Source: Flavobacteriales bacterium (lineage in GTDB: Bacteria > Bacteroidota > Bacteroidia > Flavobacteriales > JABDKJ01). Taken from it: a stretch of DNA of 56,253 bases. The position numbers and the translations under genes are program-made. The stretch's first letter is position 1, and every line of letters starts with the position of its first letter. Of this stretch, positions 18,183-27,009 are shown one piece after another. The notes below the pieces were generated by a model. It was not told the origin of the DNA. It did not search any database and saw only the letters and a program-made list of their open reading frames with translations. The stretch covers positions 1-56,253 of the forward strand of contig JABDKJ010000069.1 in the NCBI GenBank assembly GCA_013002285.1, given 5' to 3'.

Positions 18183-19250
18183 CTATTTATTGGTCAGTGC
18201 CCAAAGCTCAACTTCTTCAGAAGAACGCCAGAATTGATCCCGTTTTGTTTTTTCAGACGCAGCTTTCACTTTTTTTGTTACATGTTTTTCCAGTTGGAAC
18301 CTCCCACCTTCTGCTAGTTCTTTCTTTATTGGATGGTCTTTGGTTGCATTCGTTATCTGAGCTAAATTTGAGAAAAGGATAATGAGCTTTCCTTCAGGCA
18401 GAAGCATTTTTCTTGCCTCAACAAAGAATTCCAGGAACAGGTCTTCATTGTAATAGATCGCTTCGTCAGTTCCATCATGATCATCTGGTTCCGGCAACCA
18501 GGGCGGATTAAAAACGATCAATTCGGTCTGCTTTGTCCATTTGCCAAAAAGATGCCCATGGTCTAATTCTATCTTTCTAGACAACTTTGTATCACCCATA
18601 AACTCTGTTAGTCCAACAATTGCATTAGGATTTGTGTCTGTACCAAAAACCTTTTGAAAACCATACTTCATCATTTGAAAGGCAAGCACGCCGCTTCCAA
18701 CACCAACATCTATTGCTGTTTTTTTAGGTCCTTTATATCGTTTCAACCAATTGTCGAAAAGTATCAGATGATCAAAACGCGTGGGGAAATATGTGCCATA
18801 GTATGGATGGACCTTGTTTCGCAATACAGGAATAGAGATCCCTTTTTGGTACCATTGCCATGCACTATTCAGTCCTTGCACTTGTGGAAAGGTCAAAAAG
18901 AAATCGCTGGTATGTGGATAAAGCTTTTCTAACCAACCAATGAAAGGTGATCTTTTCACTTTCAATTTATGGTCTGCGATTTCAATTAAAACAAGATTTG
19001 ACAGTTTTCTATATGCAGACCGATACGCTCGTTGTTCCTGATAAGACTTGTTGGGCAACTTTTTTTTAAGGTGCGTCTGCAACTCATTTAGTAGTAAGGA
19101 GCCATTGCTATATTGGGCAATTACCAATACGGGCTCTCCTGCTTCCAATGTCTTTATCGTGAGCAACACATCTGAATTTCGATCGAAAAACTCGATTTGT
19201 TCTTCCGACAGAATAGGCTCTGGCTTATTTACATTTATCTCTGTCATCAT
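18183..19250 (-). CDS. Class I SAM-dependent methyltransferase (PrmC/RsmC-like)
   Basis: About 356 residues from the paired Met codons at 19250. The frame is open further upstream to 19343, but that extension looks non-coding. The catalytic half has the SAM site AIDVGVGSGVLAFQMMKYG, an acidic residue in FGTDTNPNAI, and the motif IVFNPPWLPEPDDHDG. An N/D-P-P-Y/W/F motif is typical of methyltransferases that modify an exocyclic amine or amide, such as HemK/PrmC and RsmC. The N-terminal ~150 residues are an unassigned domain. The target (rRNA, protein glutamine or DNA) cannot be decided. Confidence 0.85.
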   Translation of the reverse strand: MMTEINVNKPEPILSEEQIEFFDRNSDVLLTIKTLEAGEPVLVIAQYSNGSLLLNELQTHLKKKLPNKSYQEQRAYRSAYRKLSNLVLIEIADHKLKVKRSPFIGWLEKLYPHTSDFFLTFPQVQGLNSAWQWYQKGISIPVLRNKVHPYYGTYFPTRFDHLILFDNWLKRYKGPKKTAIDVGVGSGVLAFQMMKYGFQKVFGTDTNPNAIVGLTEFMGDTKLSRKIELDHGHLFGKWTKQTELIVFNPPWLPEPDDHDGTDEAIYYNEDLFLEFFVEARKMLLPEGKLIILFSNLAQITNATKDHPIKKELAEGGRFQLEKHVTKKVKAASEKTKRDQFWRSSEEVELWALTNK

Positions 19251-19578
19251 CGATCGTTCTTGTTTAAAGTGAAGGGATCTTGTCAATTGACCCTTACAAC
19301 TTATACGTTCTATAAAAAAAGATCCGTTATCCTGTTCTTTCACGATCCCATTTACCTTTTGTGGCTTTCTGTCTTAAGACTCTGGGATCAATTAGCCCAT
19401 AAAAAAGAGAATGTAGGTCTTTTGACCGGATATGCGCAATGAATGGCATGAATACATCAATGGAATTAATTGCCAGTTAAAGCACACTTAGAAGGATCCA
19501 AGAGGAATTTCCATTAGCTTTGTTTCGCCAGATCAGGTGTTATTTCGCGCAACTGATCTTATACTGATCGCTCGTACC

Positions 19579-20895
19579 ATGGAAGTAAAAATGAAAGACC
19601 AAAAAGCAATACTCGAGAAATTTGGCATCAAAGAATTGAATGAAATGCAGCTAGAAGCGCATGAAGCCATTCTTTCGCATGACGAGGTCATTCTGCTTTC
19701 CCCTACTGGAACAGGAAAGACCCTAGCCTTTTTATTACCTATTATCGAGGAGCTGGATCCAAACTCAAAGGAGATACAAGTGTTGATCTTGGTCCCTTCC
19801 AGGGAATTGGCCATACAAATTGAGCAGGTAACCCGCGATATGGGTAGCGGATTCAAGGCCAATGCGGTCTATGGCGGAAGAGCAGGGTCAAAGGATAAAG
19901 CAGATCTTAAACACCCGCCAGCGATCTTAATTGGAACACCAGGACGTGTTGCGGACCATATCAGAAGAAAGAACATCAACAGGCATAAGATCAAGATCCT
20001 GGTGCTCGATGAATTTGATAAGTCTTTGGAGATAGGTTATGAGAACGAAATGAAAGAGATCGTTAATGCACTGCATTTTGCTAAAAGGAAGATCCTCACT
20101 TCTGCAACAGAAAAAGTGGAGATCCCCGGTTTTGTTCGACTAAAAGACCCTAAACGATTGAACTTTCTTGATGAGAAACAGGATCTATTAAAACTAAGAA
20201 CGGTCATTGCTCCTGAAAAGAAAAAGCTTCATACACTCAAACATCTTATTGGACATATAGGAAATGGAAGGGGAATTATATTCTGCAATTTGAAAGATAC
20301 CATTTTCGCAGTCAATGAATTTCTTGACGACCAGAACATAGACCACACTTGTTTTTTTGGTGGCATGGAGCAGATAGAACGCGAGCATTCCCTGATCAAA
20401 TTTCGCAATGGAACGCATCGCTTACTTGTTGCCACAGACCTTGCTGCTCGAGGGATCGATGTTCCTGAATTGGATTTTATCATTCACTTGGAACTCCCAC
20501 TAAGGGAGGATGAATTCACGCATAGAAATGGCCGGACCGCCCGTATGCATAGCAATGGCACAGCTTACATTTTAAAATGGCGAGGAGAAGAATTGCCCTC
20601 TTTTGCCAAGGACATTGAAGTACAAGAGATCAAAGAAAACGAGGTAGCAGGGAGTCCCCAGTGGGATACCCTCTACATTTCAGGGGGAAGAAAAGACAAG
20701 ATCTCTAAAGGAGACATTGCTGGGCTTTTCTTTAAAAAAGGTGAATTGCAAAAAGAGGAGTTGGGTAACATAGAACTCAAGCAAGACTGTGCATTTGTGG
20801 CCGTGCCTATTCAAAAAGCTGAAAAACTCATAGTCCTATTGAACAATAGCAAACTCAAAAAGAAAAAAGTGAGAATAAGTCTCTTAGAGAGATAG
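19579..20895 (+). CDS. DEAD-box-type RNA helicase with DbpA-like C-terminal domain
   Basis: About 438 residues from the ATG at 19579; a second Met four codons later is also possible. Helicase motifs in order are a Q motif (FGIKELNEMQLEA), Walker A SPTGTGKT, PSRELAIQ, GTPGR, motif II VLDEFDKS, SAT, and VATDLAARGIDVPELD then HRNGRTAR. Motif II is DEFD rather than DEAD. The last ~75 residues (from about SPQWDTLYISGGRKDK) resemble the DbpA RNA-binding domain, which targets 23S rRNA in E. coli. It may therefore act in 50S subunit assembly. It reads toward the cold-shock gene, another RNA-related function, about 200 bases on. Confidence 0.93.
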   Translation: MEVKMKDQKAILEKFGIKELNEMQLEAHEAILSHDEVILLSPTGTGKTLAFLLPIIEELDPNSKEIQVLILVPSRELAIQIEQVTRDMGSGFKANAVYGGRAGSKDKADLKHPPAILIGTPGRVADHIRRKNINRHKIKILVLDEFDKSLEIGYENEMKEIVNALHFAKRKILTSATEKVEIPGFVRLKDPKRLNFLDEKQDLLKLRTVIAPEKKKLHTLKHLIGHIGNGRGIIFCNLKDTIFAVNEFLDDQNIDHTCFFGGMEQIEREHSLIKFRNGTHRLLVATDLAARGIDVPELDFIIHLELPLREDEFTHRNGRTARMHSNGTAYILKWRGEELPSFAKDIEVQEIKENEVAGSPQWDTLYISGGRKDKISKGDIAGLFFKKGELQKEELGNIELKQDCAFVAVPIQKAEKLIVLLNNSKLKKKKVRISLLER

Positions 20896-20981
20896 GCACC
20901 CAATCAATTTAAGCTTTCCAATTGAGACGCCTCATACCAAAATCGAGATATTCCTTTTTGCAATAATTAAGGTTTGAAAAC

Positions 20982-21002
20982 GATCAAAGATCGATTTTGA
21001 TC
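20982..21002. promoter_or_regulatory. Dyad upstream of the cold-shock gene
   Basis: GATCAAA and TTTGATC, perfect 7-base arms around a 7-base spacer, lie about 90 bases before the cold-shock ATG. This could be an operator, or part of a folded leader if transcription starts upstream. Confidence 0.3.
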
Positions 21003-21068
21003 AGATAATGAAATATCTAAACTATAATAGTCTATTTACATAAATTATATCTGCTAGTAATAAAGTCC

Positions 21069-21076
21069 TACCTTTG
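21069..21076 (+). promoter_or_regulatory. Candidate -7 box of the cold-shock gene
   Basis: TACCTTTG matches the Bacteroidota -7 consensus TAnnTTTG and would place the transcript start about 11 bases before the ATG. I see no TTTG at the expected upstream spacing, so confidence is moderate. Confidence 0.4.
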
Positions 21077-21093
21077 CAGCCTAAATATTATAT

Positions 21094-21285
21094 ATGAGTA
21101 ACGGAACAGTAAAATTTTTTAATAGTGCAAAAGGATTCGGATTCATCACACCAGATGACGGAACTAAGGATGTTTTTGTACATCAGAATTCATTGACAAG
21201 TGATATTCGTGAAGGAGACAATGTAAGTTTTGATGTAGAGGAAGGTCAAAAAGGACTTAATGCAGTAAATGTAAAAGTAGTTTGA
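21094..21285 (+). CDS. Cold-shock domain protein (CspA family)
   Basis: A 63-residue single-domain OB-fold protein with both RNA-binding motifs: [15 protein letters not shown] (RNP1 region, KGFGFI) and DVFVHQNSL (RNP2 region, VFVH). Such proteins bind single-stranded RNA and melt secondary structure. Length and start are normal for the family. It is monocistronic, bounded by its own promoter candidate and a strong terminator. Confidence 0.96.
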   Translation: MSNGTVKFFNSAKGFGFITPDDGTKDVFVHQNSLTSDIREGDNVSFDVEEGQKGLNAVNVKVV

Positions 21286-21317
21286 TCGATCACTTATTGA
21301 ATTAAATGTATTGGAAA

Positions 21318-21345
21318 AGCTGGTCTCAAAGACCGGCTTTTTTTT
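21318..21345 (+). terminator. Rho-independent terminator of the cold-shock gene
   Basis: A 9-base stem, AGCTGGTCT with AGACCGGCT (one G-U pair), a CAA loop and a following run of seven or more T, about 30 bases after the stop codon. Confidence 0.9.
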
Positions 21346-21416
21346 ATCCTTATATTTCCTAAATGACCTGGTCTAAGCAAAAAAGAAGATCACTTTCAGT
21401 GATGTCCAGCCAGACC

Positions 21417-23417
21417 TTAATAATCCAACAAGCTATCCATCTTCTCTCCTAGCCGGGCACTTGCTAAAAACTGGTCTTCCAATTCAGCAGCAAAAGGAAC
21501 TGGAGTGTCCAAACTAGCACAGCGCATCACAGGTGCATCCAGAAATTCAAAACAGTTCTCGTTGATGAGCGCAGAGATGTGCCCTCCTATTCCACCTGTT
21601 AAGCAGTCTTCATGTAAGACCATTGCCTTGCCTGTTTTCTTAACAGACTCGCAGATGGCTTCGGTGTCCATGGGTTGTAGCGTTCGCAGGTCCAGAATAT
21701 CGATCGATCGGTCTGGGGTTTCTTCTGCCCACTTCAAGGCCCAATGAACGCCCATTCCATAAGTAATGATGGAAGCCTCACTCCCCTCTTGAAGGAGATT
21801 CGCCTTTCCAAATGGGATATTGAAATATTTCTGCGTCACCCGCCCTTTGAGGCTTCTGTACAGTGCTTTATGCTCAAAGAACATTACAGGGTTCGGATCT
21901 TCAAAGGCTGTCGCCAAAAGACCTTTTGCATCTTCCGGGAAAGCAGGATAAGCTACTTTCAAACCAGGGGTATGCGTGAACCAAGCTTCGTTAGATTGGC
22001 TATGGAAAGGTCCTGCAGCAACACCAGCTCCCGTTGGCATACGCACCACCACATCTGCATTCTGCCCCCACCGGTAGTGCACCTTGGCAAGGTTATTAAT
22101 GATCTGGTTAAAACCTTCCGTCACGAAATCGGCAAATTGCATTTCCACCATCGCTTTCATACCATTGATGGATAGTCCCAATCCCGTCCCGAGGATGGCA
22201 GCCTCGCACAAAGGCGTATTTCGCACCCTGTCCTTTCCAAAGAGATCTGTAAAGCCTTCCGTGATCTTGAATACACCACCATAGTCCGCAATATCTTGCC
22301 CCATCAGGATCAGGTTGTCATGCTTCTCCATGCTTTGGCGCAATCCTAATGAAATGGCATCCACAAGACGCATCTCTTCCTGCTTGCCTTTTGGCTCTTT
22401 TGTTTTTAGCCTATGCGGAAAGTAAATGTCTTTAGTTTCCTTTTCCAGATCTGGAGTGATACGTTCTTCTGCGTAGGCTAGATCTAAATTCTCTTCGATC
22501 TCTTTCTTGATCTCGACCTTTTGCTTGGCTATATATTTCTCGGTTACGACTTTAGACTTAAGCAAGAAAGCCTCAAAATTTGCAATGGGGTCTTTCTTCT
22601 CCCATTCCTTCATCAATTTCTTTGGAACATATTTGGTTCCAGATGCTTCTTCATGCCCGCGCATTCTAAAGGTCATCATCTCCACCAATATAGGTCTCGG
22701 CTTCTTGCGTATGTCCTCCGCGATCTTAGAGATGTTCTTATAGACTTCCAGTACATTGTTCCCCGCTACTTGAACGCCCTCAATGCCATAACCAATGGCC
22801 TTGTCTATGAATTGCTTGCATTTGAACTGTTCAGAAGAAGGAGTTGAAAGCCCATATCCATTGTTCTCAATAATGAAGATCACTGGAAGGTCCCAAACAG
22901 CGGCTACATTCAGTGACTCATGAAAATCTCCTTGACTTGTAGCGCCATCTCCTGTGAACACGGCAGTCACTTTCTTGGCTTTTCGCAGTTTATTGGCTAA
23001 TGCGATCCCATCAGCCACACCCATTTGCGGACCTAAATGGGAGATCATTCCAACAATATTGAACTCTGGTGCACCAAAGTGAAAACTTCGGTCGCGGCCA
23101 TTGGTGAACCCACCTGTCTTACCTTGCCATTGTTTGAATAATCTGTGAAGGGGGATCTCTCGCGTTGTGAACACACCCAGGTTCCTATGCATAGGTAACA
23201 TGAACTCGTCTTTCTTCAAGGCCAATGCTGTTCCCACAGAGATCGCCTCTTGCCCAATTCCGGAAAACCATTTGGAGATCCTTCCCTGACGAAGCAAGAT
23301 CAACATCTTTTCTTCGATCATTCTGGGCCTTAGAAGAGAACGGTACATTTTCTTCAATAAAGCATCAGAACTCCCTCGTTTAGAATACTTAAGCTGTAAT
23401 TCTTCTGTAGTAGGCAT
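21417..23417 (-). CDS. Fused alpha/beta E1 component of an alpha-oxoacid dehydrogenase
   Basis: A 666-residue thiamine-diphosphate enzyme in which E1-alpha (about 1-310) and E1-beta (about 345-666) are joined. The alpha half has RGQGIS-type phosphorylation-loop surroundings, HLGPQMGVADGIALA, and the TPP motif GDGATSQGDFHESLNVAAVWDLPVIFIIENN. The beta half has MGQDIADYGGVFKITEGF and MPTGAGVAAGPFHSQSNEAWF. This layout is common in Bacteroidota for the 2-oxoisovalerate (branched-chain) dehydrogenase, which feeds acyl groups to a lipoyl E2. Branched-chain rather than pyruvate use is inferred. It lies 62 bases downstream of sucC on the same strand. Confidence 0.9.
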   Translation of the reverse strand: MPTTEELQLKYSKRGSSDALLKKMYRSLLRPRMIEEKMLILLRQGRISKWFSGIGQEAISVGTALALKKDEFMLPMHRNLGVFTTREIPLHRLFKQWQGKTGGFTNGRDRSFHFGAPEFNIVGMISHLGPQMGVADGIALANKLRKAKKVTAVFTGDGATSQGDFHESLNVAAVWDLPVIFIIENNGYGLSTPSSEQFKCKQFIDKAIGYGIEGVQVAGNNVLEVYKNISKIAEDIRKKPRPILVEMMTFRMRGHEEASGTKYVPKKLMKEWEKKDPIANFEAFLLKSKVVTEKYIAKQKVEIKKEIEENLDLAYAEERITPDLEKETKDIYFPHRLKTKEPKGKQEEMRLVDAISLGLRQSMEKHDNLILMGQDIADYGGVFKITEGFTDLFGKDRVRNTPLCEAAILGTGLGLSINGMKAMVEMQFADFVTEGFNQIINNLAKVHYRWGQNADVVVRMPTGAGVAAGPFHSQSNEAWFTHTPGLKVAYPAFPEDAKGLLATAFEDPNPVMFFEHKALYRSLKGRVTQKYFNIPFGKANLLQEGSEASIITYGMGVHWALKWAEETPDRSIDILDLRTLQPMDTEAICESVKKTGKAMVLHEDCLTGGIGGHISALINENCFEFLDAPVMRCASLDTPVPFAAELEDQFLASARLGEKMDSLLDY

Positions 23418-23479
23418 TATTTAGTGTTCAAGGCAGAAGTCCTTTGAGCAAAGATCTGTGGTACACGTAAATACCTCGA

Positions 23480-24691
23480 TCAGGCAAGTACTTCTTTTAC
23501 TTTTTCTGCAGCTTCCTTTAATAGGACTGCCGAATGTACTTTTAAACCGCTTTCATCGATCAATTGTTTCGCTTCCTGGGCATTAGTTCCCTGCAAACGC
23601 ACGATAATTGGCACGTTAATATCCCCTATATTCTTGTAGGCATCCACCACACCCTGCGCCACACGGTCGCAACGGACGATACCTCCAAAAATATTCACGA
23701 GTATGGCCTTAACTTTCGGGTCTTTCAAAATAATACGGAAAGCTTTTTCTACACGCTTCGCATCTGCAGTTCCTCCAACATCCAAGAAATTGGCAGGTTC
23801 ACCACCATATAACTTAATGATGTCCATGGTAGCCATGGCCAATCCAGCGCCATTCACCATGCAACCAACATCTCCGTCAAGGTTCACATAACTCAGACCA
23901 GCTTCGTCAGCTTCAACTTCCATTGGATCTTCTTCCGTCTTGTCACGCATTGCTGCGTAGTCCTTATGTCTGAAAAGTGAATTGTTGTCCAATGTTACTT
24001 TGGAATCCACAGCAATGATCTTATCGTCTGATGTCTTAAGAACTGGATTGATCTCGAACATTGTTGCATCGCAACCGATATATGCTTTGTAAAGTGACCC
24101 AACGAATTTGCTCATCGACTTGAAAGCAGCACCGCTCAAATCTAAGTTGAAAGCTATTTTTCTCGCTTGAAAAGGCATTAAACCAACAGCAGGATCTATT
24201 TCTTCTTTGAATATCCTATCAGGGGTTTTCTCAGCTACCTCTTCAATGTTCATTCCTCCATCAGGAGAATAAACGATCATATTCCTTCCGGAAGCACGGT
24301 CCAATAGCACAGACATGTAATACTCTTCCGGTTCAGAATCACCCGGATAGTAAACATCCTCTGCGATCAAAACCTGATTCACTTTCTTTCCTTCCTTAGA
24401 TGTTTGCTTGGTCACCAAATGTCCACCCAAAATACCTTCTGCAATGTCTTTGACCTTATCCAGTCCTTTTGCCAGAACCACACCGTGGCTTCCCGTTTCC
24501 GTTACCACACCTTTTCCCCTACCTCCGGCATGTATTTGTGCCTTTATTACAAACCACTCTGTTCCGGTCTCTGCATTCAATTTTTTCGCTGCTTCCACGG
24601 CCTCATCACCCGTTTTAGCAACTGCACCTCTTTGAATGGCTACACCAAAACTAGCAAGCACTTCTTTTCCTTGATATTCGTGAATGTTCAT
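23480..24691 (-). CDS. sucC: Succinate-CoA ligase (ADP-forming) beta subunit
   Basis: The TCA-cycle step that makes ATP from succinyl-CoA; this subunit holds the ATP-grasp nucleotide site and the succinate site. The start at 24691 gives MNIHEYQGKEVL, the invariant N-terminus of SucC. The frame stays open upstream to 24778, but the -7 box at 24710-24717 lies inside that extension. Other motifs are QIHAGGRGKGVV (about 48-59), YPGDSEPEEYYMSVLLDRA, MFEINPV, and NFLDVGGTADAKRVEKAF followed by LVNIFGGIVRCDRVA near the end. Length 403 residues is slightly above E. coli's 388. No sucD is in the window. Confidence 0.95.
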   Translation of the reverse strand: MNIHEYQGKEVLASFGVAIQRGAVAKTGDEAVEAAKKLNAETGTEWFVIKAQIHAGGRGKGVVTETGSHGVVLAKGLDKVKDIAEGILGGHLVTKQTSKEGKKVNQVLIAEDVYYPGDSEPEEYYMSVLLDRASGRNMIVYSPDGGMNIEEVAEKTPDRIFKEEIDPAVGLMPFQARKIAFNLDLSGAAFKSMSKFVGSLYKAYIGCDATMFEINPVLKTSDDKIIAVDSKVTLDNNSLFRHKDYAAMRDKTEEDPMEVEADEAGLSYVNLDGDVGCMVNGAGLAMATMDIIKLYGGEPANFLDVGGTADAKRVEKAFRIILKDPKVKAILVNIFGGIVRCDRVAQGVVDAYKNIGDINVPIIVRLQGTNAQEAKQLIDESGLKVHSAVLLKEAAEKVKEVLA

Positions 24692-24709
24692 GTCTGAAAT
24701 TTTACTGTG

Positions 24710-24717
24710 CAAACTTA
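24710..24717 (-). promoter_or_regulatory. Candidate -7 box of sucC
   Basis: On the minus strand this reads TAAGTTTG, a perfect TAnnTTTG. It places the transcript start about 12 bases before the ATG at 24691. A TTTC about 18 bases upstream may act as a weak -33 element. It supports the shorter SucC start. Confidence 0.55.
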
Positions 24718-24765
24718 TGATTTTCGCATTATTCAGAAAGTTTAGGGAAGAATATTTACCACCAA

Positions 24766-24796
24766 TTTGGAAATGCATAGGCAGATCCTATCTTTG
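24766..24796 (+). promoter_or_regulatory. Perfect Bacteroidota promoter of lolD
   Basis: TTTG at 24766-24769, a 19-base spacer and TATCTTTG at 24789-24796. With the usual spacing the transcript starts near 24803, only about two bases before the ATG at 24805, which would make the message leaderless or nearly so. Confidence 0.65.
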
Positions 24797-24804
24797 AGCG
24801 GAAG

Positions 24805-25458
24805 ATGATCAAAGCCGACAATATCCATAAGAAATATGGCGACCTGCAAGTGCTCAAAGGAGTGAGCCTGGAGGTAAAAAAAGGTGAGGTGATCTCCATT
24901 GTTGGGGCTTCTGGTGCGGGAAAAACAACACTCCTGCATATTCTAGGCACATTAGATATTCCGGACAGTGGCACGCTAAGTATTGATGGCAATATTGTAA
25001 GTGACCTTTCAAAGAACGACCTGGCGGCATTTCGCAATCAACGCATTGGTTTCATTTTTCAGTTCCACCACCTATTGCCAGAATTCACGGCTTTGGAAAA
25101 TGTGTCCATACCAGCATTGATCGGTAAAAAGGACATGAAAGAAACCGAAAAAAAAGCCAAAGAGATCCTTTCATTTCTCGGTTTGGGCGAACGTTTCCAT
25201 CACAAACCTGCGGCACTTTCCGGTGGTGAGCAGCAGCGTGTGGCAGTTGCTAGAGCACTGATAAACGACCCTGCCGTGGTTTTCGCGGACGAACCATCCG
25301 GAAATCTGGACAGTGCAAATGCGCGCGAATTGCACGAAATGTTCTTCAAGCTAAGGGACGACTTCGATCAAACCTTTGTCATTGTCACGCACAACGAAGA
25401 ACTCGCACAAATGGCAGACCGCAGCCTTCTAATCAAAGATGGTCAAATTGAAAATTGA
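24805..25458 (+). CDS. lolD: LolD-type ABC transporter ATP-binding protein
   Basis: A 217-residue ATPase of the MacB/LolD group. Walker A is [11 protein letters not shown] (about 36-46), the Q-loop region is [12 protein letters not shown], the signature [15 protein letters not shown] (about 139-153), Walker [13 protein letters not shown], then IVTHNEELA. LolD drives release of outer-membrane lipoproteins from the inner membrane with LolC/LolE-type permeases, none of which is in the window. The N-terminus [14 protein letters not shown] fits homologues, so the ATG at 24805 is firm. It overlaps the following gene by 20 bases. Confidence 0.9.
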   Translation: MIKADNIHKKYGDLQVLKGVSLEVKKGEVISIVGASGAGKTTLLHILGTLDIPDSGTLSIDGNIVSDLSKNDLAAFRNQRIGFIFQFHHLLPEFTALENVSIPALIGKKDMKETEKKAKEILSFLGLGERFHHKPAALSGGEQQRVAVARALINDPAVVFADEPSGNLDSANARELHEMFFKLRDDFDQTFVIVTHNEELAQMADRSLLIKDGQIEN

Positions 25459-26221
25459 TGAACTCAAGGCTTTTCTCGATCAAAAAGCCGATCAATACAA
25501 TACCCCGCGATTCATAGAGGACGACCCCATTTCCATTCCGCATAGTTATTCCAAAAAAGAAGATGTTGAGATCAGTGGTTTTTTTAGTGCTATCCTGGCT
25601 TGGGGACAGCGAACGACCATCATCAATAATTCAAAAAAACTGATGTCATTGATGGATAAGGCACCATACCAGTTCATTATGCAACACCAAGAACACGACT
25701 TAGAACGCATAAAAGGCTTTGTGCACCGCACTTTTAATGACATAGACCTTCGTTATTTCATTGCTTCACTCAAGAACATCTACAAAAAGCATGGAGGTTT
25801 GGAAAATGTATTAAAACCAAAGAAAACAGAGGACAGGACGGGAAGCGCGATCCATCGCTTCAAGGAAATATTCTTCGAATTGGAACATCCCCAACGAACT
25901 CAAAAACACATCGCAGATCCAATGAAGGGCTCTTCTGCCAAACGCATCAATATGTACCTGCGTTGGATGGTTCGCGATGACAAAAAGGGAGTGGACCTAG
26001 GTATTTGGAATAACATTCCCATGTCCAAACTTTCAATTCCATTAGACGTTCATACGGGAAGTGTGAGTCGCTCTTTAGGTCTGTTAAACCGAAAACAGAA
26101 CGATGCGAAAGCCGTTGCAGAATTAGATAAAGCACTCAGAACATTCGACCCTATAGATCCGGTGAAATACGATTTCGCCTTGTTTGGCTTGGGGGCTTAT
26201 GAAAACTTTGGAAGAGAATAG
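25439..26221 (+). CDS. TIGR02757 / DUF2400 family protein
   Basis: A 260-residue protein with the hallmarks of the TIGR02757 family: [30 protein letters not shown] near residues 29-58, [10 protein letters not shown] (about 177-186), and [17 protein letters not shown] (about 201-217). It is widespread in Bacteroidota and of unknown function. The DVHT-R pattern and helical composition have suggested a relation to helix-hairpin-helix DNA glycosylases, but I cannot confirm that from sequence. It overlaps lolD by 20 bases, so the two are probably co-translated. Confidence 0.88.
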   Translation: MVKLKIDELKAFLDQKADQYNTPRFIEDDPISIPHSYSKKEDVEISGFFSAILAWGQRTTIINNSKKLMSLMDKAPYQFIMQHQEHDLERIKGFVHRTFNDIDLRYFIASLKNIYKKHGGLENVLKPKKTEDRTGSAIHRFKEIFFELEHPQRTQKHIADPMKGSSAKRINMYLRWMVRDDKKGVDLGIWNNIPMSKLSIPLDVHTGSVSRSLGLLNRKQNDAKAVAELDKALRTFDPIDPVKYDFALFGLGAYENFGRE

Positions 26222-26225
26222 TGAG

Positions 26226-26298
26226 CACTGAGGTACTCGAAGTGCAAGCATCTTCATAGCCTAGAATATCAACTTACCCTTCGAGTACCTCAGGGTGA
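26226..26298. repeat. REP-like inverted pair between convergent genes
   Basis: Perfect 15-base arms, CTGAGGTACTCGAAG at 26228-26242 and its complement at 26279-26293, are separated by 36 bases. Each arm is also a small palindrome of its own (GCACT/AGTGC and ACCCT/AGGGT around an 11-base core). The core matches the unit inside yciH. The position between two converging genes is typical of REP-like elements, and the structure may also help termination. Confidence 0.6.
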
Positions 26299-26314
26299 GA
26301 AAACAAATGTTCTA

Positions 26315-26977
26315 TCAGAATGAGATCTTCAATTCTGTAGTGTCCATTGGAACTACATAAACAGAATCGTGTAAATTGCTTTGCCCGAAAATGGCATCGT
26401 TGATCACACCATCCGCAAAAGCATAGGACCCTCCAAAAACTTCGCAGAACTGCATTTCGTTGACGGAACCGCTCAACTCTATAAGATCTGAAGTGCAACA
26501 ATCTGCGCAATCATTATGTACTGTTGTCAATGCAAAAGTGACATTGTCCCCATTGTTCACCGTTCCTTCATTCACTACTTTCACTTTTAGCCAAGCTCTG
26601 GAATTGAGCTCAAGATCAAAGTCATTGTCCTCATTCACTGTAAAATCATCGGGGTTCTCATCCTGTTGGATACTGTAGTATCCCTCACCACTCAATTCAA
26701 AGCGGTATGTTGAGGGGGTTCCTTTCTCAAATTCGATCCTGTATTCTCCATTGGCATTTGTCACATCCTCATCCACGTTCTGGAAGCTGTTATTGAAAAC
26801 ACCATCCACAATTCCTTGGATCAAAAAGTCAACACTAATACCTGCTGCTGGATCACCGCTTAGGACATCCCTCACCTGCCCTTGTATAACAACCTTATTG
26901 CCATTGTTCTCTTTTTTGCAATGCGTAAATACGGTCAAGAAGAATAGGAGCAATAAAACTTTTAAGAGTAAATTCAC
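26315..26977 (-). CDS. Lipoprotein with a carboxypeptidase-regulatory-like Ig domain
   Basis: A 220-residue protein. Residues 1-20 form a signal peptide ending in FTHC, so Cys20 is the predicted lipidation site, followed by KKENN. Residues ~28-105 fit the CarboxypepD_reg-like fold: VVIQGQVRDVLSGDPAAGISVDF, then TNANGEYRIEFEKG. The rest is beta-rich with a CADCC cluster. Probably an outer-membrane or periplasmic lipoprotein; function unknown. It is divergent from the phosphatase gene at 27010. Confidence 0.82.
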   Translation of the reverse strand: MNLLLKVLLLLFFLTVFTHCKKENNGNKVVIQGQVRDVLSGDPAAGISVDFLIQGIVDGVFNNSFQNVDEDVTNANGEYRIEFEKGTPSTYRFELSGEGYYSIQQDENPDDFTVNEDNDFDLELNSRAWLKVKVVNEGTVNNGDNVTFALTTVHNDCADCCTSDLIELSGSVNEMQFCEVFGGSYAFADGVINDAIFGQSNLHDSVYVVPMDTTELKISF

Positions 26978-27009
26978 CCGATAAAGCTACGAAAAAGAGC
27001 ATTCGCACA

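Noticed and set aside
22521..22847. 108-codon frame opposite the E1 dehydrogenase gene
   Set aside because: Shadow of a well-conserved enzyme; no start context or homology signal.
24692..24778. Longer N-terminus for SucC
   Set aside because: The extra residues do not match the family, and a perfect -7 box at 24710-24717 lies inside them.
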